A stretch of DNA of 64,000 nt, from NCBI GenBank assembly GCA_037903475.1, contig JBAJFG010000341.1:417501-481500 (forward strand), given 5' to 3'. The notes beneath the pieces are model-generated. The model had not been told where the DNA came from and did not search any database. It saw only the letters and a list, made by a program, of their open reading frames with translations. The translations under genes and the position numbers were made by a program. Source of the stretch: Ancylostoma caninum (taxonomy: Eukaryota > Nematoda > Chromadorea > Rhabditida > Ancylostomatidae). The stretch's first letter is position 1; each line of letters begins with the position of its first letter. Of this stretch, positions 12,520 to 22,904 are shown piece by piece.

Positions 12520-13332
12520 TCAAGTACATCTCAGCGGTGCTAACCCTCGTATAAACCCCAATATACCCACTAAGTGTAGAACACCGACAATGGTGAAAAC
12601 TAAAAATATGACACAGAGTAAGATGACGACCGTAATCATTATTAGTAGGACATCTCGTACTTTCTGAAAACAAAGTGTATCAAACGGTTTGACCACTGTT
12701 AACTGGAGCTGTATTCGTGTTTTCTGCTATTCTAGTGTGGTACTACAAAATCCATTAAATCTGAATGAAAAAAAAAAAACAAGAACCACCTACCTTTTCC
12801 GACTTGCTCTTAGATGACTGAGTTTTTGTAGTTTTTGTGGTTTTTGAAGACTTTTTTGGGGTCTTTCCAGCGATAGGTCTCGGCGGCACTGCTTTCTGGT
12901 TTTTCGGATTCCCTAAATAATCACCTTTAACAATAACAATAAATATGAGAAGAACCCGCAAACATGGGCACCTTCCCCCGGAGTGGAGGGCTTGATCGCG
13001 GGAGGAGCTTGCTTGATCGGAGATGGCTGCTTTTCCGCGGGAGCTACTGGCTGGTTCATCGGAACTGTTAAGTTGTTTTGTATGGGTTTTCTTGATGGTT
13101 CGGACTTGAGGACGACGTCATCATCAAATCTGAAGGACCAAGTCTTTTCCTTGCTGGAAAGCCTTTTTTCTGGGAGATCCTACCGCAGAGGTTTCGCCGC
13201 TTCGTTTTCCTCCGGTTTTTTGGCAGGCATCGGCGGCATCAGTGGTTCATCCGGAGGAGGTGGCGGTGGGAGAGGATCACCCGGGTTAACCTCAAGCCGT
13301 TCATACGTGTCCATGCCCGTATCCCTTGTCAT
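12520..13332 (-). CDS. Proline-rich single-span membrane protein, paralogue A (unknown function)
   Basis: Four exons, 13332-13184, 13129-12972, 12912-12794 and 12663-12520, join in phases 2, 1 and 0 to give 189 residues (183 if the Met at 13314 is used; a TGA lies in frame upstream of the first). The N-terminal half is Pro- and Lys-rich and contains PLPPPPPPDEPLMPPMP and EAAKPLR at the first junction. A FDDDVVLKSEP motif follows, then a Lys/Ser/Thr-rich stretch with TPKKSSKTT. Residues 147-171 are a strong hydrophobic helix, followed by GFIRGLAPLRCT and stop. There is no signal peptide, so a type II or tail-anchored topology with the long end in the cytosol is likely. Its paralogue lies 3.2 kb upstream on the same strand. 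I do not recognise the family. Confidence 0.72.
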
Positions 13333-13398
13333 CCCGTCAACATGCGCAGTGCTTCTGGAAGTGGCGACGCTTCATACTTTCGTTCGATGTGATTAAGC

Positions 13399-14696
13399 AG
13401 TTTCAAGCTCACCTCCTAGTGAGGGTAACTGAATAGAAATGAGGACAACCGGTTCCGTATTCGTGCATTTATAGTGGTGAATTTGGTACATCACTCATAA
13501 TCATTATGTGCGACAATGATAAACGCCGGCCCACCCCTTCTCCAACGACGGACCCGTTGCCCATCACAGCCCTTCTGTTCAACCACCTCTCTACCCCACT
13601 CCACCACACCACACACGTTCTTAGCCTTTTATAGGATCTCACAATCACCACCGATCACCATCACTGACCAATCGTACTACATGTGCAGACGCACCCATGA
13701 AATCACAAATTTTCTGCAATATATAAACGGTATGACTCTATATATAATTATACTCTATATATAATTTGAGTAGGGTTGCGTCGGGCTCAGTAGTGAGGTC
13801 CTGTGATGTAAGTACACCATTGTTCGATCGGTTCTTGGCGCCTTACGACAATGAGGAATACTAAATGTCAGACCTCAGCAGTGATTAGAATATCTTCAAC
13901 GTTATTCCTCTACATCACGTCCCCTCTTGCCTTTCCATCCTCTCATTTGTGCCTAGATACTCACCGCAGCCACCTCTTCCATTGGGTGACCCTCTCTTTA
14001 AAAATCTAATTTTGAGTGAAAAGTAACCTATAATCTCCGCCGATCCCTGAAGAGTCCATATGTAAAATTTGGTCCGGATCGGTTTTTCGTAAGCGATTCC
14101 TATTCACACATCATGCTTGCCAACTTTCACTCTCATACAGATTTGTTATTAGGTTAGTGCAAAGAATTTGCCGGATTTTTATTTTAAATGTCTCTGCAGT
14201 ATGTCTGTGAAGGCTGATCGCTCAATTTCTAAACCTCTTTTATTTAATTATTTCTTTATTTTCATTTATTGGTTATTTTGTCTATTTATTTACGCTGTTT
14301 AAGACAGACGTTTCAAAACAATGACACAACAATGATAACCCTCAAACAATATTGTTCAGATTGCTTCATTATGACACTAGATGAAAAATTGGTTGAGAGA
14401 TGGAAGAAGCACCGTAGAGTATTTTATTGTTAGGCCGAGATAAGTACAGTCGCTTCAGCTATACGTTTTAGGGGAACAAAAGATGCAGGGACAGTACTAG
14501 CCGTACTGCCTTTAGGGTATCTCAGACCTACTCTAACCGTAAAGGAGGTGGTTCTTAATGAAGTTTTAGGTGAACCAACGAAAGTTTTGCCTCTCCCACC
14601 CCTTTTGACCGAGTAGAATTTCGTGCACGAATGGGATCAGGCGGTTGATTAGCTCACAGACCATGACTACATCAAAGTAATGTCTCCTTGATTTAA
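13399..14696. other. Intergenic stretch, no gene seen
   Basis: Contains two CTATATATAAT runs (13735-13770), a copy of the repeat also seen at 3958 (13800-13890) and, at 14030-14140, a segment resembling 41695-41810 (CTCCGCCG..AAATTTGGTCC..GATCGG..ACTTTCACT). Confidence 0.4.
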
Positions 14697-15443
14697 AGGC
14701 AGCACCCACGGAAATTTTCTCGTCTGAGATTTTGATCGTTTTCGAACCTTAGCAATCGTCCCAACAATTCTACGAAGAAAGTAGTACGGAAATCTTTACC
14801 GTTCCTGAGATATAACTAGTTCAATGTCCAAGATCCTGGATCAGCAGGATCAGCGTGGGGTCGTTCGATCGAGTTGTGGCGGCAGCGGAGCATTGCCGCC
14901 AGCTGATTTCGTGGGCAGTTACTTTTCTTTTGCCATATTAAAGCTCTTCCTTAGCATTTAGCTCTCATTTTTGCCTTCTTTGGCACTAAGAATTTTTGAT
15001 CTAGCCATTCTCCAACAAATCTGCTTGCTTAGCCACTCGTATTGCAGGTTTTCGCCAGTTTTTAATTTTCGAATTTTTTCGTGGTTCTCGGATCGTTTCA
15101 GAATTCGTTAATGTTTCTGCTACACATTGATCGATCGGGATGTCTTTTTCAAGCTTTGTTTTCTTTCGCAAGCTTCAGAAGTGCTACAAAACAATGTCGA
15201 AATCAGATTTCTCCCACAAAACAGCTGACAAAAAAGGCAGCGTTATCGACTTTTTTGGATCGGTCCACATCGAACAGGTCGAGCAACTCGGCCTAACCTA
15301 CTCAAAAGCGATGATCGGAGGCTCTAGAAAACGGGGAATTCGAAGGTTTCTACTGTTTACGGCATTGTAGCAGTGTTCAGTGCACGTGATTACCCCGAAT
15401 GGTGCCAAAATATCGAGGTCGAAAATTTCCGTGGGTGCTGCCT
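14697..15443. mobile_element. TTAA-flanked inverted-repeat element (family b)
   Basis: Inverted ends AGGCAGCACCCACGGAAATT at both sides match over 23 bases, and TTAA stands directly outside each end (14693-14696, 15444-15447). The length is 747 bp with no transposase frame, so it is non-autonomous. A TTAA duplication would point to piggyBac, but because TTAA is its own complement it could also be part of the terminal repeat. Single-ended relatives lie at about 34527 and 49461. Confidence 0.75.
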
Positions 15444-15562
15444 TTAAGTGATGGGATTCCCAGGTAATCATCCCTAAAGCTGGCTTCAGGGATTCTGTCA
15501 TGCGAGAATCTACCATTTCGCAACAGAATTTTCCTGGTAAAATTGTCTTGAATTTTCCAAAG

Positions 15563-15800
15563 GGCAATTTATATGGATACGTGCGAGTGATGCGCGTGCG
15601 TCTATATTATGAACAATAGGGCCCAGTCGCATCGCAGTCGCAGCCCAGGCATACGCGTTTACGGCGTTGCGGCGGCCGCAAGTTCTCTTCATTTAAGATT
15701 TGCATCCCGCGTTGACCGGTCTTCATGGCGAATCCTTCTCAGATAGGTGCTCGCGTCTGACGCACGACTGACGCACGCAACTAGTATGAATCTCCCTTAA
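15563..15800. mobile_element. Short inverted-repeat element, AAGGGCAATTTATA family
   Basis: The left end AAAGGGCAATTTATATGG is followed by GCGTGCGTC-rich sequence; the right end mirrors this (GACGCACG...CTCCCTTAAG). The centre includes a TTGACCGGTC motif also found in the related copies near 11150 and 52095. About 240 bp, no coding capacity. Confidence 0.6.
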
Positions 15801-16119
15801 GAGCACCACAGCTTTCCGTTTTGAGGGTGAGAATACAAAACAGGAACTCCCCACGAGTGGATTGATTGTATTACAGTTCTATACATTTTGTTGGGCTTCT
15901 TCATCTCTAGTTGCCAGTGCCCTAAAAATGTGGAAGGTTCCAACGCTTGCTCTCCTGCAAATTGCTTCTATATGAAGACTGAAGTAAAGCCTTTCCGTGT
16001 AGGAAAAACCTATATCTTTAATCTGTTTCACTCTTCAGATGAGAAAACCGAAAACTGACCGGCAACATGGAAGAAATAATAGCGTTTCTCTAAAATAGGT
16101 TTTTTTTTCAGATTTCGAG

Positions 16120-16195
16120 CACATCATTCGGATCAACATGCCGAGTGGGACCGGATTATGTTGGTATCCCTATATCCATCATGAGGTGATACACT
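16120..16195. mobile_element. End fragment of the AGGCAGTG (family a) element
   Basis: Matches the right end of the element at 17868-18180: GCCGAGTGGGACCGGATT, then a spacer, then TGAGGTGATACACTGCCTTT. Confidence 0.6.
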
Positions 16196-16522
16196 GCCTT
16201 TGCTTACGTCTACGACGGTACAATTTTGGTAGAATTGTTGAGACAACGACTACGATCAAAATCTAGGACACGGACATTTCAGCGCTTGTTTGCCTAAAAG
16301 CGCTGGGACGCATCTAGTGTGTTTATACCTTAAGAATGCTTATGTTTATGACCGTACAACCTTCGTAGAATTGTTAGCACAACTGCTGATTACCGATTTT
16401 TTTTCAGATTGTAGAGTTTCAAGTAGTTCAAAATTAAGAATAATTTATCATGTGATTTTTGAGTGTGTGGACAAACTTCAGCGTTTTGAAAGGTAATACG
16501 ATGATTGTTCTTTTATGAGGAT

Positions 16523-17157
16523 TCAGGAGCATCGGTTGGGGACGAGCGCCTTGACGAAGCCAACCGCCCTGGCCGTATGCAACACAGTGACGAACATTAT
16601 CACCAGGAACACCGAGCAAAGAACGATGACAATCACTGCCGCTACCCTCAGAACGCAAACTTGCGACTGAAAGAGAGGAAGAGTCGGTGATCGAGCACTG
16701 TAAGCCGAACGAGCTTTGTCAGAGTGTAAGATTTACCTGCAATCTCCGTTCTGTTGCATTCCAAGTGTTCACTGTTGACATGGATGATTTTTTCGGCCTT
16801 GCTTTCAACATTCCTGGGACATACGCGCACTAGCAAACGCACGCAAAATGGCAAGCTCAAACTCTTCACCTGTTGGTCCAACTCTTTCACCTGCCTCGGA
16901 TTCAAGGTCCACTTCGTCGCCATCCCTGTGCAAGAGGACTCTTACTGGGCGAACTACAATGGACAAGGAATATATTACCGAAGAGGTGCAGCGTTATCGG
17001 CTTGTTCCCTCGTGGATTTCATGGGAGGCATTAATGGTGCTTTCATCGGCGACATCATTGGCCCATCCTTCGCAGGTTGCTTCTGCTGCGCTTTCTTCGT
17101 CGGAGGCGGCGCGTCGACTACATTTTTCTGATCACCAATGGGCTCATATAGATCCAT
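16523..17157 (-). CDS. Proline-rich single-span membrane protein, paralogue B (unknown function)
   Basis: Four exons, 17157-16979, 16925-16891, 16813-16737 and 16666-16523, give 144 residues in phases 2-1-0, identical to paralogue A. The start is MDLYEPIG (A has MDTYERLE), with TGA in frame just upstream. The first exon is Pro/Lys-rich and ends NAAPLR (A: EAAKPLR); the second starts DGDEVDLESEAG (A: FDDDVVLKSEP); the third has ARPKKSSMST. The last exon is 48 codons in both genes and aligns without gaps: hydrophobic helix at about 104-126, then AVGFVKALVPNRCS and stop. The second donor could instead be at 16870, adding seven residues. Introns are 53-77 bp. Unknown function; probably membrane-anchored with a cytosolic N-terminus. 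Confidence 0.7.
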
Positions 17158-17867
17158 TTTTCAACGTATTCTACAGAGATAGTCGCGATTAGGGAAACCG
17201 ATATAAAATGTCTTGATTGGGGACAGCAGAAAACTTGCATGAACACTTTCTTTTCAACGATCAGGCTTTCAAAGATGTTGTCAGGCAAAATGGCCTCAGC
17301 AAAGACTATTTCATGGAGACAGGTCTACCCACCAGTAGCTAAGCCGAACATGAAATGGATCATAAATAGCGATGAAAGATTCTGTTTACAGTTCATACGA
17401 TAATATAAAGTAGACTAGCGCCCCTACGGGTCGCTAGAAAGTGGGGTGGGGCAGCCACTTGAGGTAGGTGCAAAAGATTCGCGCCTATGAAAGCTTTAGG
17501 AAATTGAAATAGAAGCGAAAATACTAATTAATTGAGTTTGAGTACGAAATTCTCCTCATGAGTTGCGTGTATTCTACCAGTCTGGCCGCCTAGCCAACTC
17601 CAGACTTCTTGTATGCGCCTTGCTCGAGCACTCTTTATCACACATTACCATAAAAATTCACTTTCCGATGCAATGATACATCCCTCGTTTGTTGTCACTG
17701 CACTTCTTAAATAACACCTACCATGGCTAGTCATCCTCAACTCTGCGCGTGCTTATCATTTATATGAATCTAGTAACTGTCGACTATTTGCTGAAACCGA
17801 CACAGTGTAATTAAGAACTCGAAGTAATTCAAGTTGAGATTGTTGTTGGACGAACATCTTTCTTTAA

Positions 17868-18180
17868 AGGCAGTGTCTCACCTCACTATCACCGGCCGAG
17901 AATTTGACCAAATTCTCGGCCGGTGGACGAGGCGCCTCCCGCCTGCGGCGCAGTTTTCGGCAATGAGAACACCTGTGCGATCAATGAGATCTAATGAGGT
18001 GTATGGCAAGACGGGCAGTTTCCTTGCCGAGGAACTCGTCCACGCCAAGTTGGATTGGTCCCTCAAAAACGGGCTTTTGACGGTTTTATCAGAAATCACG
18101 TACATTATTGGACTTAGCGTGTCGAGTAGGTCCGGATTCTGTTAGTATCTCAGGATCGAAAATGAGGTGAGACACTGCCT
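17868..18180. mobile_element. TTAA-flanked inverted-repeat element (family a)
   Basis: Both ends read AGGCAGTGTCTCACCTCA inward and TTAA lies outside each (17864-17867 and 18181-18184). Inside is a perfect short foldback, ACCGGCCGAGAATTTG and its complement (about 17891-17926). A second copy is at 45595-45922. 313 bp, no transposase. Confidence 0.8.
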
Positions 18181-18237
18181 TTAAGGCGCGTTCCTGCCAT
18201 TTGAGCTATTCACAAAGTTATTCACACCTGGGTCAAA

Positions 18238-19190
18238 GCGGACCTCTCCTCCATCCGTGAACCAGTATCTTCTCGCTCCTCACAGTTGGGTAAAGGCGGA
18301 CCTCTCCTCCATCGGCATAACCGCATCCTGGCATTCCCACATACTGAGCGGACAGCAGACCCACATTCTGGCGTTCCTAGCACCTGGACCACAGCGGACC
18401 TCTCTTATACCCATGAACCCCTACCTTGACGTTCCCTACATTTTTAGACCACAGCGCAGCCCCTCCTCCATCCACGAACCCGTATCCTGGGGTTCCCTCA
18501 ACTTTCAGACCCCAGCAGACCCATCCCTCCTTCGGTGGACCAGAATGCTGGTGTTCCTGCACCTGGGCCACAGCGGACCCCTATTCCATCGGTATGACCC
18601 TGGGATTCCCACACTTTTAGGTCACAACAGACCCATCCCCCTTCATTGTACCCAATATCCTGGTGTTTCTCACACTCGGGCCACACGGACCCCCACTCCA
18701 TCGTCATGAGCGCATCTTGGCATTCCTACAGTTTTGGCCACAACAGACCCATATTCTGGCGTTCCTCGCACCTGGGGCACAGCGGACCTCTCCTATGCCA
18801 GCGAACCCGTATCTTGCCGTTCCTCACATATTCAGACCACAATGCACCCGCTCCTCAATCTGCGTCCCCGTATCTTGGAGTTCCCTTAACTTTTAGGCCA
18901 CAGCAGGCCCATCCTCCCTTCAGTTTACCAGAATGCTGGTGTTCCTCAACCTGTTCCACAGCGGACCCCTGTTCCATCGGCATGACCGTTTCCTGTCATT
19001 CACTCACTTTTTGGCCACCACAGACCCATCGTCCATCGGTGAACCCCTATTCTGGCATTTCTCCCACCTGGGCCATGTCAGACCCCTCCTCCATCTGCGA
19101 ACCCGTATCCTGGCTTTTCCGCAACGTTGAGTCACAGTACCCCTACTCTATTGACATAACGGTATCTGTCACTATTCGCCCCTGGCACAC
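18238..19190 (+). repeat. ~60-bp minisatellite array, site 1
   Basis: About 16 imperfect units of roughly 60 bp. The unit reads approximately CTCCATCGGTGAACCCGTAT, then CCTGGCGTTCCTCACAC, then TGGGCCACAGCGGACCC. Spacing of the CTCCATC word is 59-61 bp. The open frames across it (such as 18257-18709) follow from the period being a multiple of three and are not treated as a gene. Confidence 0.85.
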
Positions 19191-19564
19191 CTATCGTCTG
19201 TGCGTCCTTACCCTTTGTAAATTTCGAGAGCAATGGGAGGAAGTTAGGAATTATCCAGAAAATTTGAATAATTACATACTTGATCAAAGGAAGTGTCAGA
19301 CTGGTTTGTAATGACACACTTTTTCTATGCATGTGAGTGTACAACTGGAATCTCTTCCGTGGCTGCTGAATCGCTCAGAGTTCTCGGGCGGATGCCAGGA
19401 CGAGAACGTGCGGCATGTGGGAAGTGCGACGGATACCACCGCTGCAGTGGGCCTAGAGGGCTCCCAGGCCGCACACGGATCTCGCCCATGCTGATCTGCA
19501 GTGCAACCGTTGGTTTTGAGTGAAGAGCAGTGGCTATCCTGCTCCGTATAATGTGCTGCCTTGA

Positions 19565-20027
19565 AGGCAGCAAGAGCTGAAATCCTCGACGCCGAGCTGA
19601 GCTGTGGGTGATGAAGTACAGACTCAGCACATCATAAATGTGAAACGAGCACAGACAATGATGGCTTACCTGCAGAGAAAATGGAACATCCGTCGCGAAC
19701 ACGCCTGGCCGTGTTCGCGCGCGGACGAGTTTTCCCCGGCGCAAAAGCCACTTCGGTGCGTGGTTTGGCGCAAAGGGAAAACGAAATGCATTCAATTCAC
19801 AGGGTTTCATGGCGGGACTCGGCCAAAACCACGCGCCGCAATGGCTTTCGCACCGGAGAAAACTCGTCCGCGCACGAACACGGCCATGCGTGTTCGCGAC
19901 GAATCTTCCATTTTCTCTGCAGGTAAGCCATCATTGTCTGTGTTCATTTCACATTTGTGACGTGTTGAGCCTGTACTTCACCAATCGCACCTCAGCTCCG
20001 GGTCGAGGATTTCGGCTCCTGCTGCCT
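19565..20027. mobile_element. Foldback element with AGGCAG ends (family c)
   Basis: Two arms of about 210 bp (19565-19772 and 19824-20027) are inverted copies. Ends read AGGCAGCAAGAGCTGAAATC (left) and AGGCAGCAGGAGCCGAAATC (right, complement), with TTGA outside the left end and TTAA outside the right. Mirror-image open frames on the two strands come from the inverted arms. Confidence 0.75.
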
Positions 20028-20850
20028 TTAAAGCTTTGCTGGCTCTGTCTCATCGGTTGGCTGTGAGACCGCCAGCGTACGACAGCCACTGTGCAAGGAT
20101 TTCGAAATTGCGGGTCCCGCGAAGATATAGTCTCATCTCGCTCCATAAATCGGTTTTTCGTATGACGTCTGCGCATCTCCCCTCAACCATTGTCTATGCA
20201 CTACACTGCACAAAAGATTTCACAAGACTCTCATGGTCTGACGCCAGAAAAATCTGGACCCTTACCAGTCTTTATATAGGAGGATCAAAACTCAAACAGT
20301 TTTGGGGGAAAGTCGAGAAGGGCAATTAATATGTATTAGGAGCGTGCTCTAGTCAAGCGTCAGACGCACATTATTATTCATTTGCGAAAGATTTCCCATT
20401 GTTACCGTCAACATAGTATGTACACCTTGAAAGAGACGTCCTCGCGGCCTGCGTGCTCTCCCGCTAACCCACATGAGCTATATACACGGTAACGTTTCTC
20501 CTATACAGGGTTTTTTAGCCCCATATGAAAGGTGGTACAGCGATACATTTGGCGAGAGAATGTGTTTGGCAATACATTTCACGGGATAAAATTTTGCATG
20601 GTAACAGAGTTTCTGGAAGAATAGGTGAAGAATATGTTCGGCAATACAAAAGGTGGGAGAATCTGTTGAGGTTACATACTATAGGTGTTTTGATAACGCG
20701 TTCATTCTTCTTCCTAAGGCCTATGGCATACTCACAGCGACACCATTTCGGTGAAGAAAGTGAATGGAAATTATGAGAACAAAATGTTACCAGTTCTCAT
20801 ATCTTATCACACAGTTTGCGTGGAACGTGCTAGCATAGGAGCCACTGTGA
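20028..20850. other. Short gap, no gene seen
   Basis: Contains an AAGGGCAATTAATATG element end at about 20321 and otherwise nothing recognisable. Confidence 0.35.
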
Positions 20851-21689
20851 GTAAACTTGTGGTGGTGAACGGTCGCAACGACAGTGTCGCTGTGTAGTAT
20901 GCCCTAGGCCTAACCATCTTCCCAAGGATTGGGGTTCCTTCATTCCTCGTGTGGTTGCACCATTTTCTTCGATTAGAAGCATCGCCGGTTGTGAGCTTCA
21001 GTAACCGCATCAATCCTGTCTAGCCATCGAGTTTTCTGTCTTCCTCTCGGTCTGCTGCTGTCCACGGCGATGTTCATGGCTGATTTTGCGACTGAACAGT
21101 CGGCACTTCTCAATACGTGACCGTACCAACGTTATCGAGCCTCACGCATCTTTGCCGCGATCTGCGCCACTCCGAACATCGAGCGCACATCCTCGTTTCG
21201 AACTCTGTCGAGTCGGTCGTGCGAGTCCCTGCGTCCATCGGAGCATCCTCATTTCCATTGTATGGATGGTCTACTCGTGTTTCAGATTGGTAGGCCAGCA
21301 TTCCGCTCCATACAATGCTACAGGTCGTATAACTGTGCGATATATCTTCGATTCCAACTTCAGCGGGATCTTTCTATCCCTCATGACTCCTGTTATCTCC
21401 CACCACTTCATCCATGCAGCGTTTGCTCGGCACTCAGCTTCAACTAAAGTGCTACCGTCAGCGGAGACTCGGGATCCAAGGTACTTGAAAGGAGAGGCTT
21501 TCGGAAGCTCGGTATTATCGACGCAGATAGTACCGGGCGTTTGCTCTCCACACTCGACGTGCTCTGTCTTCTTGGTGTCAAGCTTCATCCCGTACTGTTC
21601 CATTCGGTCTTTCCAAGCCTGCACTTCTTGCTGGAGTTCCTCCCAAGTGCTCGCAGCAATCGTCAAGTCGTCTGCCTAGAGGAGCGTCC

Positions 21690-21750
21690 ATGGGGCCTTT
21701 GATTGGAGGTCGCTCGATGATATCGAGCGACCTCCAATCAAAGGCCCCAT
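21690..21750. repeat. Perfect 29-bp inverted duplication in RTE reverse transcriptase
   Basis: Arms 21690-21718 and 21722-21750 are exact reverse complements with a 3-base spacer. On the minus strand one arm encodes the native RDLQSKAPW just before the YADD box; the other is an inverted copy. Confidence 0.92.
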
Positions 21751-22269
21751 GCACGATATAATCGTGTCCATGCAGAGGATAAAGAGAAAAGGTGAGAGCG
21801 TAGAGCCTTGGTGGACTCGCACACGATCAAACGGTGGTGATATCCCCGCTACACATCTGACCGAGCTTGTAACATTCCTGTAGAGAAGCTGAGTCCACCT
21901 AACGGACTCCATGAGCACGTAGTGAGAGCCAGGTCAGCTCATGTGATACCCTGTCGAAAGCTTTCTCGAGATCGAGAAAGGCTAGGTGCACGGTCTTTTT
22001 CTCTCGATGTTTCTCAGTCAGCAGCCGCAAATTGCGTGAATTGCGTCGGTTGTGCTGCAGTCCTTGGCGAACTCACACTGGTTCCGTGTTACTTTAACGA
22101 TGTCACGGAGTCGTCTGTCCAGAATCCGCTCGAAGATCTTCATCGTGTGACACAGCAGCCTAATTGGTCGGTACATTGTGCATTCTGCGATGTCTCTCTG
22201 CAATGTCTTTTTCCCTTCCAAATAGGTACTGTGGTGCTGGTTGTCCACGAGTTGGGCAATTTTCCTTTA

Positions 22270-22330
22270 GTTATTAATTCATTGAAGGAAGAGAGCCAAC
22301 GGCTCCTTCTTCCTTCAATGAATTAATAAC
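22270..22330. repeat. 23-bp inverted duplication in RTE reverse transcriptase
   Basis: Arms 22270-22292 and 22308-22330 are exact reverse complements, with a further GAGCC/GGCTC pair in the 15-base loop. Confidence 0.88.
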
Positions 22331-22904
22331 TCCCGCTATCTTCCAGACTTCAGAAGGCAGGTTATCTGGACCGGGTGACTTTCCGTTCTTCATCCTTGCT
22401 GGAGCAGCTACAACCTCCTCCTCGTCATCCGGTGGTACTGGTCCAGACACCGAATTCATGAATTCATTGTTGGCATCGGCAAGTGAGGGAACTCCTCGCC
22501 GCACGTGGCATGGTAGTGTTTGCACCATCGACTGAGTATGTCAGATAGGCGCTGGACTAGACGTTCGTTGTTGTCTTTAATTTGCACAACATGTCCGAGG
22601 TCTTCCGCTGCACGTTGTCTTGCCTTCGCCATACAGTAGATCTTCTTTTCTCCCTCAGTGCTATTCAGCTCCTCATACAGTGCTCTGTACCTTGCCGCCT
22701 TTGCAGCTGCAACTGCCTTTTCTGCTTCGGACTTCGCTTCTCTATACTCTCGCATGTTGTCTTCAATACTCTCTCTTGCCCACTTCTACGCGTTCTTCTT
22801 CTTCACAAGAACTTGGACCTCCTCAGACCACCACCATGTCTGCTTTTCAATGAATGACCGTCCTGGTTTGGTAGTGCCAAGGAGTTCGCGTGCTCCCTCG
22901 ATTA

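Larger units (their letters stand above)
21270..22528 (-). pseudogene. RTE reverse transcriptase domain, multiply broken
   Basis: Recognisable blocks are MKNGKSPGPDNLPSEVWK (22528-22274), MYRPIRLLCHTMKIFERILD (22248-22018), QGSTLSPFLFILCMDTII (21918-21676) and ADDLTIAASTWEELQQEV followed by KYLGSRVSADGS (21666-21271). The tyrosine codon of the catalytic YADD box is a stop (TAG at 21678-21676). Foldback duplications at 21690-21750 and 22270-22330 break the frame. Confidence 0.85.

Noticed and set aside
12983..13396. Gly-rich 137-codon plus-strand frame
   Set aside because: It is the antisense of the Pro-rich exons of paralogue A.
16754..17131. 125-codon plus-strand frame
   Set aside because: It is the antisense of paralogue B; the minus-strand exons match paralogue A in motif and phase.
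18257..19311. Long plus-strand reading frames of 150 and 221 codons
   Set aside because: They lie on the ~60-bp minisatellite; the repeat period keeps several frames open at once, and no start context, splice site or domain supports a protein.
19325..20066. Mirror-image reading frames on both strands (LVRARTRP, SHHCLCSFHI)
   Set aside because: They are the two arms of the family-c foldback element, not a gene pair.
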